Source of the DNA: Caballeronia humi
Lineage (GTDB): Bacteria; Pseudomonadota; Gammaproteobacteria; Burkholderiales; Burkholderiaceae
DNA: 64,000 bases
Assembly (NCBI RefSeq): GCF_001544475.1
Contig: NZ_FCNW02000021.1
Coordinates: 1-64,000 of the forward strand
Direction: 5' to 3'
Shown here piece after piece: positions 1 to 8,499 of the stretch; the stretch's first letter is position 1; every line of letters begins with the position of its first letter. Both the position numbers and the translations under genes were made by a program. Below the pieces are notes generated by a model. The model worked only from the letters and a program-made list of their open reading frames with translations, ran no database searches and was not told the DNA's origin.

Positions 1-138
1 AAGCTGACGGTCGCCGATTCATTTCGAATCGGCTGCATTGGCCGGATCGGCGAGCGCGAGATGCGCGGCGCGCTCGAAGCGGTACGCGACATGCTGCAAA
101 CGATGGGCATAACGGGCATATCGACGCAAGCCGCCTGA
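1..138 (+). CDS. C-terminal end of a class V aminotransferase, PhnW-like (cut by window edge)
   Basis: Only the last 45 codons are present, ending at a TGA. The segment begins KLTVADSFRIGCIGRIG and closely parallels the last residues of the complete phnW at 12157-13272 (KLTDVETFRVGCIGAID). This is the C-terminal end of the small domain of AEP-pyruvate transaminase-like, PLP-dependent class V enzymes. The PLP lysine lies upstream, outside the window. It is a paralogue of the downstream phnW. Whether it uses AEP, alanine, glyoxylate or another amine cannot be told from this piece. Confidence 0.75.
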   Translation, partial: KLTVADSFRIGCIGRIGEREMRGALEAVRDMLQTMGITGISTQAA

Positions 139-217
139 TTCCGAGGCGGCGGCCGGAATGCAAATCGCAGCCGCGAGTCAGCCGCTTCGAGAGTTCATAC
201 GCCGCCCGAAGGCTGGC

Positions 218-1162
218 TCACGAAGCCTGCGCGTAATACAGATTCTGCGGATGCCGGGCCTCGGCGAAGAAGAACCATCGTTCCGCGACCAGCCCCGCGT
301 ATTGCGTAACGAAAGCGGCACAAACCAGCCCGATCGACGACACGCCCGTCCCCATCATCATCACCATCAGCACGATCGGCACGCCGAAGGCGCCGGCAAG
401 AAACGTCCACTTGATGCGGCGCAACGCGCCGGGAGTCTTCCCGTGGAAGAATTCACGCAGATTGAACGCGCCGGCCGTGAAGCCACGCGATTTCTGCACG
501 ACGTTCGGGCCCTTGATGCCGGTCGCGCTTTGCACCGTCGATTTCGGACGCAGGCGAGCATTGCGCACGAGCGACGCCACGCGACTCGCACAGCCAGCAA
601 GCGTCAGAATGCAGGCGCACGTCGCGAGTCCGACGGTGAGTGATGGCGCGAGCCAGGCCGCGCACACGGTCGCGAGCGTAAAGCCGGACGCGCAGCCGAG
701 CAGCACGAAGTTGACCATCGTGAGCGGCGTCGCCCATTCCTGCAGAAAGCGCAGGCACGCATAGATCATCGCGGTGCACACGAAGAGCGCGCCGCTCGCA
801 ACCACGCCGAGCGCGCCGATCGCGAGCGACCATGGCGACGCGAACCAATGCGCGACACCGTACGCGAACGCGCAGGAAAGGAACGCGGGCAGGCACAGGC
901 ATTCGCGCGAGAGCCACGACGTGCGCCACATCGCGATGGCGCGCCACGCGCGCTCGGGATGTCCGAGGTGGAAGAACGAAGCGATGAGCCCAAGCACGCC
1001 GAGCACGACCGACACTGCCGCGCCGACGACGAAGAACGTCTGCGTCGGCGCCGCGACGATGCCGAAACGCAGCGCGGCTTCGACGCCGACGAGCGCGATA
1101 AAAAGGCCCTGCGCGGCGCCGCTCAACGTCGTTAAGAATACGACCGAGAATGCGGGTTTCAT
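218..1162 (-). CDS. soeC: DmsC/SoeC-type membrane anchor subunit of a molybdenum oxidoreductase
   Basis: A 314-residue, strongly hydrophobic protein with about eight membrane segments, beginning MKPAFSVVFLTTLSGAAQGL. It matches the DmsC family of quinone-reactive anchors that couple a molybdopterin subunit and a 4x[4Fe-4S] subunit to the membrane quinone pool. The ATG at 1162 was chosen because an in-frame extension to 1279 would run into soeB and is arginine-rich and unlike a membrane protein. It is the last gene of the soeA-soeB-soeC order. The Soe assignment rests on the whole operon; by itself the subunit could serve another DMSO-reductase-family enzyme. Confidence 0.8.
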   Translation of the reverse strand: MKPAFSVVFLTTLSGAAQGLFIALVGVEAALRFGIVAAPTQTFFVVGAAVSVVLGVLGLIASFFHLGHPERAWRAIAMWRTSWLSRECLCLPAFLSCAFAYGVAHWFASPWSLAIGALGVVASGALFVCTAMIYACLRFLQEWATPLTMVNFVLLGCASGFTLATVCAAWLAPSLTVGLATCACILTLAGCASRVASLVRNARLRPKSTVQSATGIKGPNVVQKSRGFTAGAFNLREFFHGKTPGALRRIKWTFLAGAFGVPIVLMVMMMGTGVSSIGLVCAAFVTQYAGLVAERWFFFAEARHPQNLYYAQAS

Positions 1163-1199
1163 TGGCTGCTCCGAAAGTCGATGAAGTCGATGTAGGGAA

Positions 1200-1910
1200 T
1201 CACACGCGCACCGCCAGCGAGGCGAGATGCAGTTCGCCGCGTTCGGGTTGCGCATCCTGCGGCTGACAGGAGCACGCACCGCTACCGCACGACGTGACCG
1301 GCTGCCGCGGCAGATAGTGGTTCGCGGGCTTCGTGTCCCACTCGGGCATCAACTGGTATCCGCCGCGCTCGCGTATCGCCTTCGATACGACCGAGTCCGG
1401 GTCGTGAATATCGCCGAAGAGCCGCGCCGAGGTCGGGCAAGCGAGCACGCACGCGGGCTTGCGATCGCGCTCGGGCAGCGCCTCGTTATTGATGCGATCG
1501 GCGCAGAGCGTGCACTTGGTCATCTCCTGGCGCGCTTCGTCGAGTTCGCGCGCGCCGTACGGACACGCCCACGCGCAGTACTTGCAGCCGATGCACTTGT
1601 CGAAATCGACGAGCACGAGGCCGTCCTCCTTGCGCTTGTAGCTCGCGCCCGTCGGACACACGGGCACGCACGGCGGGTCCTCGCAGTGCAGGCACGACTT
1701 CGGGAAGTGGATGGTGTCGGCGAGCGGGAATTCGCCCGCCTCGTAGGTCTGCACGCGGTTGAAGAAAGTGCCGGAAGGATCGGCGTCGTAGGGACGCGAG
1801 TCGGAGAGACTGCCCGCCTCGCCCGACGTGTTCCATTCCTTGCAGCTCGTCACGCACGCGTGGCATCCCACGCAGACGTTCAGGTCGATCACGAGCGCCA
1901 TCTGGGTCAT
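1200..1910 (-). CDS. soeB: 4Fe-4S dicluster electron-transfer subunit (SoeB/DmsB type)
   Basis: A 236-residue iron-sulfur protein. Cysteine clusters appear in order: CVGCHACVTSC near residue 13, CLHCEDPPCVPVC near 73, CIGCKYCAWAC near 107 and CTLCADR near 133, completed by CVLAC. That is the classical set for four [4Fe-4S] centres in the beta subunit of DMSO-reductase-family enzymes. It passes electrons between the Mo subunit and the membrane anchor. An unusual C-terminal cysteine-rich stretch, SCGSGACSCQ, follows the conserved domain. It lies 12 bp downstream of soeA and 37 bp upstream of soeC, so it is surely cotranscribed with them. Confidence 0.9.
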   Translation of the reverse strand: MTQMALVIDLNVCVGCHACVTSCKEWNTSGEAGSLSDSRPYDADPSGTFFNRVQTYEAGEFPLADTIHFPKSCLHCEDPPCVPVCPTGASYKRKEDGLVLVDFDKCIGCKYCAWACPYGARELDEARQEMTKCTLCADRINNEALPERDRKPACVLACPTSARLFGDIHDPDSVVSKAIRERGGYQLMPEWDTKPANHYLPRQPVTSCGSGACSCQPQDAQPERGELHLASLAVRV

Positions 1911-1922
1911 GTGCGGCTCCTG

Positions 1923-4844
1923 TCAGGTGTTCTTGATGCTGTTGCGCAGGCGCGCGGCGAATTCCCCGCGACCCGCGAAGTAGGTCTGCACGACGCGCTG
2001 GATCACGCCCGTCATGCCGGGCGCGGCGCGCATCGGTGCGAATTGCGGGAGCGTGTGGTCCGCGTCGGCTTCGGCCGGGTAGACGCGCACGCGCACGTCG
2101 TACCATGCCGCCTGGCCCGTGACCGGATCGGAATTCGACAGGCGCGAAGCGGTGGGTGTCGCGCCCGGCAGTTCGTCGGTGATCAGGTGATTGAGCAGGA
2201 AGCCGCGCTGCGATTCGTTCGCATCGGGACCGAGATTCCACGCGCCCGCCGCCTTGCCGATCGCGTTCCACGTCCACACCGTGCCGGGCTCGACGGTCTC
2301 GCTGTAGCGCGCCATGCAGCGCACCTTGCCCCACTGCGATTCGACATAAATCCAGCCGCCGTCCTCGATACCGTTCTCGCGCGCCATCAGGGGATTCATG
2401 TACAGATGGTTTTCGCCGTGAATCTGCCGCAGCCACGCATTCTGCGAATCCCATGAGTGATACATGGCCATCGGCCGCTGCGTGACGGCCGCGAGCGGGA
2501 AGCGCGCGAGATCGGTTGAATCGCGTTCGAGCGGCGGATACCAGAACGGCAGCGGATCGAAATAATGCTCGACGCGCGCACGCAGATGATCAGGCGGCTG
2601 GCGTCCCTTCGTGCGACCCTGCGCGGCGAGGCGGAACTTCTGCATCACATCGGAGTAGAGCTGGATCAGGATCGGCTCATTGAACTTGCGAAAGCCTTTT
2701 TTGACCGCCCAGTCGAGATACGGTCCGTTGCAGTTGCGCATGTACTGCAAGGTTTCGGGCAGCGTGTAGTGAAAGACGCAATCGTTCTTCGCGTATTGCT
2801 CCCACTGGTTCGGATTCGGCTCGCCGACGAGCGCGTCCTTGCCGTCCTTGCCGCGCCAGCCGATCAGAAAGCCCACGCCCGAGCCCGGCGACGTTTGATG
2901 ATTGACGATGAACTCCGGATAATCGCGATACTTGCGCGTGCCCTCGGGCGTCGTGAACGCGGGCAGCTTCAGGCGGCTCGCGAGCTCGATCAACACTTCC
3001 TGGAACGGTTTGCATTCGCCCGTCGGCGGCACGACCGGCACGCGGACCGAATCGACCGGACCGTCGAATTCGGAGATCGGACGATCGAGCATCGACATCG
3101 CGTCATGGCGTTCGAGATAGGTCGTGTCGGGCAGGATCAGGTCGGCGAAGGCGGTCATTTCCGACTGGAACGCATCGCACACGACGATGAACGGGATCTT
3201 GTACTCGCCGTTACCGCGCTTGTCGGCGAGCATCTTGCGCACTTCGACCGTGTTCATCGACGAATTCCACGCCATGTTCGCCATGAAGATCATCAGGGTG
3301 TCGATGGGGTAGGGGTCGCCGCGCCACGCGTTCGTGATGACGCTGTGCATCACGCCGTGGACCGCGAGCGGGTATTCCCACGAGAACGCCTTGTCGATGC
3401 GAACCGGGCCGCCCGCATCGTCGATGAAGAGGTCTTCGGGCGCGGCCGGCCAGCCGAGCGGACCGCTCGCGAGCGGCGTGTTCGGCTTGACCGCGTCAGG
3501 ATGATTCGGCGGTTTCGCCGACGGCGGCACCGCGCGCGGAAACGGTGACTTGTGCCGGAAGCCCCCCGGCCGGTCGATCGTGCCGAGCAGCGACATCAGC
3601 ACGGCGAGCGCGCGGATCGACTGGAAGCCGTTCGAATGCGCGGCGAGTCCGCGCATCGCGTGGAAGGCGACCGGGTTGCCCGTGACGGTCTCGTGCGTCT
3701 TGCCCCATGCATCGGTCCAGCGGATCGGCAGCGTGATCTTGTGGTCGCGGCTCACTTGCGCCATCTCGGCGGCGAGGCGCCGGATCGTCGCGGTGGGGAT
3801 GCCGGTGATGTCGGCGGCCCATTCGGGCGTGCAATCGGCCACGCGTTCGCGCAGCAACGCGAACGACGGCGTGACGGGCGTGCCGTCGTCGAGCGTGTAG
3901 CGGCCGTCGAGCGCGGGGTCGGCGTCGTGGGCGTGATGCGGCACCGCGCGATTCGTCGCGCGATCCCACCACAAGTGGTTCTGCGGGAAGAGCGGGTTGC
4001 CTTCGGACGTTTCAGGATCGCGCACGAAGAGCCCGAATGTGTCGCTCGCTTCGTTCATGTCGAGCAGTTCGGCCGCGTTCGTGTAGCGCGCAACGAACTC
4101 GTGATCCCAGGCATCGGCGGCGATCAGTTCGTGGATCAGCGCCATGAAGAGCGCGCCATCGGTGCCGGGTCGGATCGGCACCCATTCATCGGCGATCGCC
4201 GCGTAGCCGGTGCGAACCGGATTGATCGCGATGAAGCGCCCGCCCGCGCGCTTGAACTTCGAGAGGGCGATCTTGAGCGGATTCGAATGATGATCTTCCG
4301 CCGTGCCGATCATGAAGAAGAGCTTGGCGCTGTCGAGATCGGGGCCGCCGAATTCCCAGAACGATCCGCCAATCGTATAGATCATGCCCGCCGCCATGTT
4401 CGCCGAGCAGAAACCGCCGTGTGCCGCGTAATTGGGCGTGCCGAACTGCTTCGCGAAGAGGCCGGTAAGCGCCTGCATCTGGTCGCGGCCGGTGAAGAGC
4501 GCAAACTTCTTCGGGTCGGTCGCGCGCAGGTGGGCGAGACGGTTTTCGAGTGTGGCGAAGGCGGTTTCCCACGAGACCGGCTCGAATTGCGCGGTGCCGC
4601 GCTCGGCGTCGGGCTTGCGCATTAGCGGCTGCGTGAGGCGCGCGGGCGAGTACTGCTTCATGATCCCCGACGCGCCTTTCGCGCAGATCACGCCCTGATT
4701 GAGCGGGTGATTCGGGTTGCCGTCGATGTAGCGAACTTCGCCTTCGCGCAAGTGCACGCGGATGCCGCAGCGGCACGCGCACATGTAGCAGGTCGTGGTC
4801 TTGACTTCCAGCTTTTCGTCTTGTGTGCGAGCGCCGTGTTCCAT
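1923..4844 (-). CDS. soeA: Molybdopterin oxidoreductase catalytic subunit, probable sulfite dehydrogenase SoeA
   Basis: A 973-residue bis-MGD enzyme. The N-terminal [4Fe-4S] motif is C19-x2-C22-x3-C26 with C54, followed by the molybdopterin-binding domain and a C-terminal molydopterin-dinucleotide domain. There is no twin-arginine signal, so the complex faces the cytoplasm. This, the length, and the Mo/FeS/DmsC gene order fit SoeABC, which oxidises sulfite to sulfate in the cytoplasm, better than periplasmic DmsABC. The ATG at 4844 has an AGGGG ribosome site. A sulfate-exporter remnant just upstream and a sulfonate operon in the window agree with a sulfite role. Substrate is inferred; thiosulfate or polysulfide reductases are relatives. 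Confidence 0.75.
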   Translation of the reverse strand: MEHGARTQDEKLEVKTTTCYMCACRCGIRVHLREGEVRYIDGNPNHPLNQGVICAKGASGIMKQYSPARLTQPLMRKPDAERGTAQFEPVSWETAFATLENRLAHLRATDPKKFALFTGRDQMQALTGLFAKQFGTPNYAAHGGFCSANMAAGMIYTIGGSFWEFGGPDLDSAKLFFMIGTAEDHHSNPLKIALSKFKRAGGRFIAINPVRTGYAAIADEWVPIRPGTDGALFMALIHELIAADAWDHEFVARYTNAAELLDMNEASDTFGLFVRDPETSEGNPLFPQNHLWWDRATNRAVPHHAHDADPALDGRYTLDDGTPVTPSFALLRERVADCTPEWAADITGIPTATIRRLAAEMAQVSRDHKITLPIRWTDAWGKTHETVTGNPVAFHAMRGLAAHSNGFQSIRALAVLMSLLGTIDRPGGFRHKSPFPRAVPPSAKPPNHPDAVKPNTPLASGPLGWPAAPEDLFIDDAGGPVRIDKAFSWEYPLAVHGVMHSVITNAWRGDPYPIDTLMIFMANMAWNSSMNTVEVRKMLADKRGNGEYKIPFIVVCDAFQSEMTAFADLILPDTTYLERHDAMSMLDRPISEFDGPVDSVRVPVVPPTGECKPFQEVLIELASRLKLPAFTTPEGTRKYRDYPEFIVNHQTSPGSGVGFLIGWRGKDGKDALVGEPNPNQWEQYAKNDCVFHYTLPETLQYMRNCNGPYLDWAVKKGFRKFNEPILIQLYSDVMQKFRLAAQGRTKGRQPPDHLRARVEHYFDPLPFWYPPLERDSTDLARFPLAAVTQRPMAMYHSWDSQNAWLRQIHGENHLYMNPLMARENGIEDGGWIYVESQWGKVRCMARYSETVEPGTVWTWNAIGKAAGAWNLGPDANESQRGFLLNHLITDELPGATPTASRLSNSDPVTGQAAWYDVRVRVYPAEADADHTLPQFAPMRAAPGMTGVIQRVVQTYFAGRGEFAARLRNSIKNT

Positions 4845-4899
4845 CTGTTGCCCCTTCGTGAGTGTGCTTCAACGCTTGAGCGTGCGCCTCTCGAATCGT

Positions 4900-5060
4900 T
4901 CAGCCGAACAGGTGCTGCACGCCATAGGTAATTGCCAGCCCGCCGCAAACAGCCATGCATACAGGATCGCGCCAGTTGCCAGCGCACGCGGACTAGCCTC
5001 GCGAATTTGCGAGAAGCGCGTTTCCATGCCAAGGGCGGTCATTGCCATCGAGAGGGCGAA
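4900..5060 (-). pseudogene. Remnant of a YeiH-like (putative sulfate exporter) membrane protein, frameshifted
   Basis: On the minus strand the stretch reads FALSMAMTALGMETRFSQIR followed by EASPRALATGAILYAWLFAA. This looks like the conserved last transmembrane region of the YeiH/putative sulfate exporter family. A frame change then gives GGLAITYGVQHLFG and a stop at 4900-4902. Nothing upstream of about 5060 continues the protein, so roughly the first 300 residues are missing. It ends 55 bp before soeA on the same strand, so an exporter gene probably once led the operon. The family assignment is from memory of the conserved LGMETRF-like motif. Confidence 0.6.
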
Positions 5061-5415
5061 GGAACATGGGAAGCACGGAATAGGTTGTTGGATGCTGCTA
5101 ATCCTATCCGTGGAATATCGATATGAAAAATCGTGATTTGGGATGGGAAGTATCGGAGTCGCTGATAGATTCGCTAGGAATCTGTTGTTAGGCCAATGAT
5201 CTGCGGCAGGACGCCCGCGCGACCAGCGTCGAGCTCAGTCGGCAAATGGCGAAACGAAAGGCTCCGCTTCGGCATCGACTGAACGAGTCGTCCCGACGCC
5301 AGAAGTGCAAATCGAAACCACGCGCGGCGCGTTGACCAACCGCATCGGATTGCTTGCCGCGGGTTTATCGGAGGCGATGGTCGGCCGCGTGAGGGCGAAC
5401 GTGGTTTAGTGGTTT
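5061..5415. other. Intergenic stretch, no confident gene
   Basis: About 355 bases between the exporter remnant and the flavoprotein gene. The part near 5090-5200 is more AT-rich and may hold the soe promoter. From about 5200 one plus-strand frame (ending in a TAG near 5409) reads like protein, for example TTRGALTNRIGLLAAGLSEA, but has no start codon with a ribosome site and I do not recognise it. It could be a decayed gene end. Confidence 0.4.
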
Positions 5416-7104
5416 CTATCGGCTTGTAGCCAGCAAACCATGAATCTGCGCGACGACCGCCGCGCCTTCACCGACAGCCGAAGCGACTCGCTTCGTCGAT
5501 CCCGAGCGGACGTCGCCAATCGCGAACACGCCCGGAACGCTCGTCTGCAACGGCAGCGCCGCGACATCGGCGCCCGTCAGCACGAAGCCTTTATCGTCGA
5601 GCGTCACGCCGCACGTCCTGAGCCAGCCCGTGTTCGGCTGCGCGCCGATGAACACGAACAGATGATGCGTCGCCATGCTTCTCTCGACGCCGTCTGCATC
5701 GCGATAATGCACGCGTTCCAGACGCGCCTCGCCTTCGAGCGCACCCAGTTCGATACGCCGATGCAGCGTCACGTTCGGCAGCGCAACGATGCGCTCGATC
5801 AGGTAATGCGACATGCTGTGCTCGAGGCTTGCCCCGCGAATGAACACATGCACGTGCTCCGCGTGCGACGCGAGGAACACCACCGCCTGTCCCGCCGAAT
5901 TACCGCCGCCGACCAGCAGTACCGGCTCCTTGCGGCATAGCCGCGCTTCGATCGGCGTGGCCCAGTAGTAGACGCCAGCGCCTTCGAAGCGCGCGAGGCC
6001 GTCCACGTCCGGCCGCCGATACTCCGCACCGCTCGCGATGACTACCGTGCGCGCCGTGATGCGTTTCCTGTCGGCAAGCTCGACGGCAAGGGGCTGCGCA
6101 TCGCAATACAGCGCCTTGACCTCGCACGGGATGCCGATGTGCGCCCCGAACTTTTGCGCCTGCACGAACGCGCGGCCCGCGAGCGCGTGGCCTGTGATGC
6201 CAGTCGGAAAGCCCAGGTAGTTCTCGATACGCGCGCTCGTGCTCGCTTGTCCGCCGGGCGCGCTGCAGTCGAGCGCCGCAACCGACAGCCCTTCCGATGC
6301 CGCGTAGACCGCCGTCGCGAGCCCGGCCGGCCCGGCGCCGACGATCGCCACGTCGTAGACGTGCGCCGGATCGAACTCGGGGATCAAGCCGAGACAGGAC
6401 GCGAGCTGGCCTTCGTCGGGATTGCGCAGCACGGCGCCGTTCGGACAGACGACGAGCGGGAAGTCGTCCGGTTGCGGCGTCAGGCGTTCGAGCAAGGCGA
6501 CGGCTTCGGCGTCGAGGTTCGCATCGAGCGTCATGTTCGGAAAGGCGTTGCGGCGCAGAAAATTCTGCAGCGCGAGGAGCCGTGCGTTTCCCGACGCGCC
6601 GACCAGCACGACGCCTTGGCCGCGTTCGATCACGAGCACGCGCCGCAGGATCAGCGCGCGCATGATCTTTTCGCCGAGATCGGCTTCGCTGATCATCATC
6701 GCGCTGAGTTCGTCGGGCCGCAGCAGTATCGCCTCGACCTCCTCGATGACGTGCGCATCCACGACAGCAGGCTTGGCGGAAAGCTGCGTGACGTCGGACG
6801 TGAAATCGCCCCGGCGCGTGTAGGTGTGGATGATCCGCTCGTGGCCCAGGCCATCGCGTCCGACGATCCGCACCTTGCCCGAAAGCAGGACGAACATGCC
6901 GGGGCAGCGGTCCCCCGCGCGATAGAGCAATTCGCCCCTGGCATAACGCGACGGATCACCGAAGCGCCGCACCCGGCCGATTTCGGCTTCCGTCAGAAGA
7001 GGAAACATCTGCGCGTAGCGCGGATGGCTGAGCACGCTCGGGTCGTCGGCGCTTTCGCTGTCGGGCGCTTTGCCTTGCGGCGTCGGCGAATTGTCCCCTT
7101 CCAT
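5416..7104 (-). CDS. Cyclic-nucleotide-binding domain fused to thioredoxin-reductase-like FAD oxidoreductase
   Basis: A 562-residue fusion. Residues about 35-150 form a CRP-type cNMP-binding fold (RYARGELLYRAGDRCPGMFV, then a beta-roll). A linker domain follows, then from about 250 a two-dinucleotide-domain flavoprotein: GAGPAGLATAVYAASEG for FAD, GGGNSAGQAVVFLA for NAD(P)H, and the closing FAD motif GVFAIGDVRSGSTKRVA. The redox CxxC of true thioredoxin reductases is absent; the matching region reads YYWATPIEARLC. It therefore cannot reduce thioredoxin in the normal way and may act as an NAD(P)H oxidase or a ligand-gated reductase. GAGGAG precedes the ATG. It is a single gene, divergent from pstS. 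Confidence 0.85.
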   Translation of the reverse strand: MEGDNSPTPQGKAPDSESADDPSVLSHPRYAQMFPLLTEAEIGRVRRFGDPSRYARGELLYRAGDRCPGMFVLLSGKVRIVGRDGLGHERIIHTYTRRGDFTSDVTQLSAKPAVVDAHVIEEVEAILLRPDELSAMMISEADLGEKIMRALILRRVLVIERGQGVVLVGASGNARLLALQNFLRRNAFPNMTLDANLDAEAVALLERLTPQPDDFPLVVCPNGAVLRNPDEGQLASCLGLIPEFDPAHVYDVAIVGAGPAGLATAVYAASEGLSVAALDCSAPGGQASTSARIENYLGFPTGITGHALAGRAFVQAQKFGAHIGIPCEVKALYCDAQPLAVELADRKRITARTVVIASGAEYRRPDVDGLARFEGAGVYYWATPIEARLCRKEPVLLVGGGNSAGQAVVFLASHAEHVHVFIRGASLEHSMSHYLIERIVALPNVTLHRRIELGALEGEARLERVHYRDADGVERSMATHHLFVFIGAQPNTGWLRTCGVTLDDKGFVLTGADVAALPLQTSVPGVFAIGDVRSGSTKRVASAVGEGAAVVAQIHGLLATSR

Positions 7105-7232
7105 ATCCGATTCTCCTCAGGCTAACGGAGAGATTGCTACTGACTCACGGTACGGGATGTAATGTTTTTGTAAATCAGGGTTTTTACCGGACAGTTCGTC
7201 AGGCGCTTGAAGATCGCCCGAACGCGATGCCA

Positions 7233-7250
7233 CGTTCACCGATTTGTCAT
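7233..7250 (+). promoter_or_regulatory. Candidate Pho box upstream of pstS
   Basis: The 18 bases CGTTCACCGATTTGTCAT match the PhoB consensus (two CTGTCAT-like repeats 11 bp apart) at about 12 of 18 positions, with the second repeat TTGTCAT strong and the first weak. A TAGCTT at 7261 sits where a PhoB-dependent -10 would be. It is 50 bp before the pstS start. Function is inferred. Confidence 0.4.
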
Positions 7251-7300
7251 CAGACGGGTCTAGCTTTTTACAAATTGCATACGTCGCTTCGGGAGGGGCT

Positions 7301-8335
7301 ATGCATACGTCCGGATTCGCAATGATTGGCCTGACTGGCTTGCTCGTCGCCGGGGTGGCGCACGCCGCGGACATCACCGGCGCGGGCAGTACGTTCGCGG
7401 CGCCGATTTACAACAAATGGGCCGATGCCTATCAGAAGTCCGCTGGCGGCGGCAGGGTCAACTATCAGGGGATCGGTTCGTCGGGCGGTGTGAAGCAGGT
7501 GATCGCGAAGACCGTCGACTTCGCCGGCTCCGACGCGCCGCTCAAGGATGACGAACTGGCGAAGGACGGACTCTTCCAGTTTCCGACCGTCGTCGGCGGG
7601 GTCGTGCCTGTGGTCAACCTGCCGGGAGTCAAGCCAGGCGAGATCACGCTCTCGGGCCAGGTGCTCGGCGACATCTACCTCAACAAGATCAGGAAGTGGA
7701 ACGACCCGGCCATCGCCGCGTTGAATCCCAACAAAAAGCTGTCCGATGCGGATATTGCCGTGGTGCGTCGCGCGGACGGATCGGGGACGAGTTTCATCTG
7801 GACGCACTACCTTTCGCAAGTGAACCCCGAATGGAAGGCGAAGGCCGGCGAGGGCGCGACCGTCAACTGGCCGACGGGCATGGGCGGCAAGGGCAACGAC
7901 GGCGTCGCCGCCTTCGTGCAGCGCATACCGGGGGCGATTGGCTACGTCGAATGGGCGTACGTCAAGCAGAACCGCATGACGTATGCAGCGATGAAGAATG
8001 CGGCCGGCACGGTCGTTCAGCCGAGCACCGACACGTTCAAGGCGGCCGCCGCTGGCGCCGACTGGTCCAAGTCTTTCTATCAGATCCTCACCAACGAGCC
8101 GGGCAAGGAGGCATGGCCCGTCGTCGGGGCGACCTTCGTCCTGCTGCATGCGAAACAGGACAAGCCGGAACAAGGCCGGGAGACGCTGAAGTTCTTCGAC
8201 TGGGCGTTCAAGAACGGCGAGCAGGCCGCGCAGAGTCTCGACTACATCACGTTGCCCGCATCCGTCGTCACCGAGATTCGCTCGCAGTGGCGCGCGAAGA
8301 TCAAGGACGCGTCAGGCAAGTCACTTGCCGAATAG
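7301..8335 (+). CDS. pstS: Phosphate ABC transporter substrate-binding protein PstS
   Basis: A 344-residue periplasmic protein with a Sec signal (MHTSGFAMIGLTGLLVAGVA ending HA-A) followed at once by DITGAGSTFAAPIYNKW, the classical PstS phosphate-binding opening. Further phosphate-binding motifs are GSSGGVKQ and RADGSGTSFIWT. The ATG at 7301 is preferred because GGGAGGGG precedes it and the signal peptide starts there. No pstCAB or phoU genes adjoin it, so this is a stand-alone copy that would have to use a permease encoded elsewhere or act as a scavenging binder. A candidate Pho box lies upstream and a hairpin terminator downstream. Confidence 0.92.
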   Translation: MHTSGFAMIGLTGLLVAGVAHAADITGAGSTFAAPIYNKWADAYQKSAGGGRVNYQGIGSSGGVKQVIAKTVDFAGSDAPLKDDELAKDGLFQFPTVVGGVVPVVNLPGVKPGEITLSGQVLGDIYLNKIRKWNDPAIAALNPNKKLSDADIAVVRRADGSGTSFIWTHYLSQVNPEWKAKAGEGATVNWPTGMGGKGNDGVAAFVQRIPGAIGYVEWAYVKQNRMTYAAMKNAAGTVVQPSTDTFKAAAAGADWSKSFYQILTNEPGKEAWPVVGATFVLLHAKQDKPEQGRETLKFFDWAFKNGEQAAQSLDYITLPASVVTEIRSQWRAKIKDASGKSLAE

Positions 8336-8373
8336 GGTTCGTGCTGACTGCGCATTAAATACTTGCCGAATAG
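8323..8373. repeat. 13-bp direct repeat spanning the pstS stop codon
   Basis: ACTTGCCGAATAG occurs at 8323-8335, where it encodes the last codons and stop of pstS, and again at 8361-8373, 25 bp further on. The perfect copy looks like a short duplication of the gene end. Confidence 0.8.
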
Positions 8374-8468
8374 TTTCGGGGCCGCGCATGAGCGAGACGG
8401 CGTTTTCGATTCTCGTCCTCTATGCGCGCAACAGGGCATGCAACCTGATGGCGGGAGGCCTTGTTAAT

Positions 8469-8491
8469 GCCTTGGTCGCTCCAAGGCTTTT
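8469..8491 (+). terminator. Rho-independent terminator-like hairpin after pstS
   Basis: GCCTTGG, loop TCGCT, CCAAGGC, then TTTT on the plus strand. It lies 133 bp after the pstS stop and 9 bp from the convergent CHAD gene. The T-tract supports termination of plus-strand transcription. Confidence 0.6.
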
Positions 8492-8499
8492 CGCGCCAG

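Noticed and set aside
218..4844. Naming the Mo-enzyme operon dmsABC
   Set aside because: DmsA carries a twin-arginine signal; none is present here, so the cytoplasm-facing Soe type fits better.
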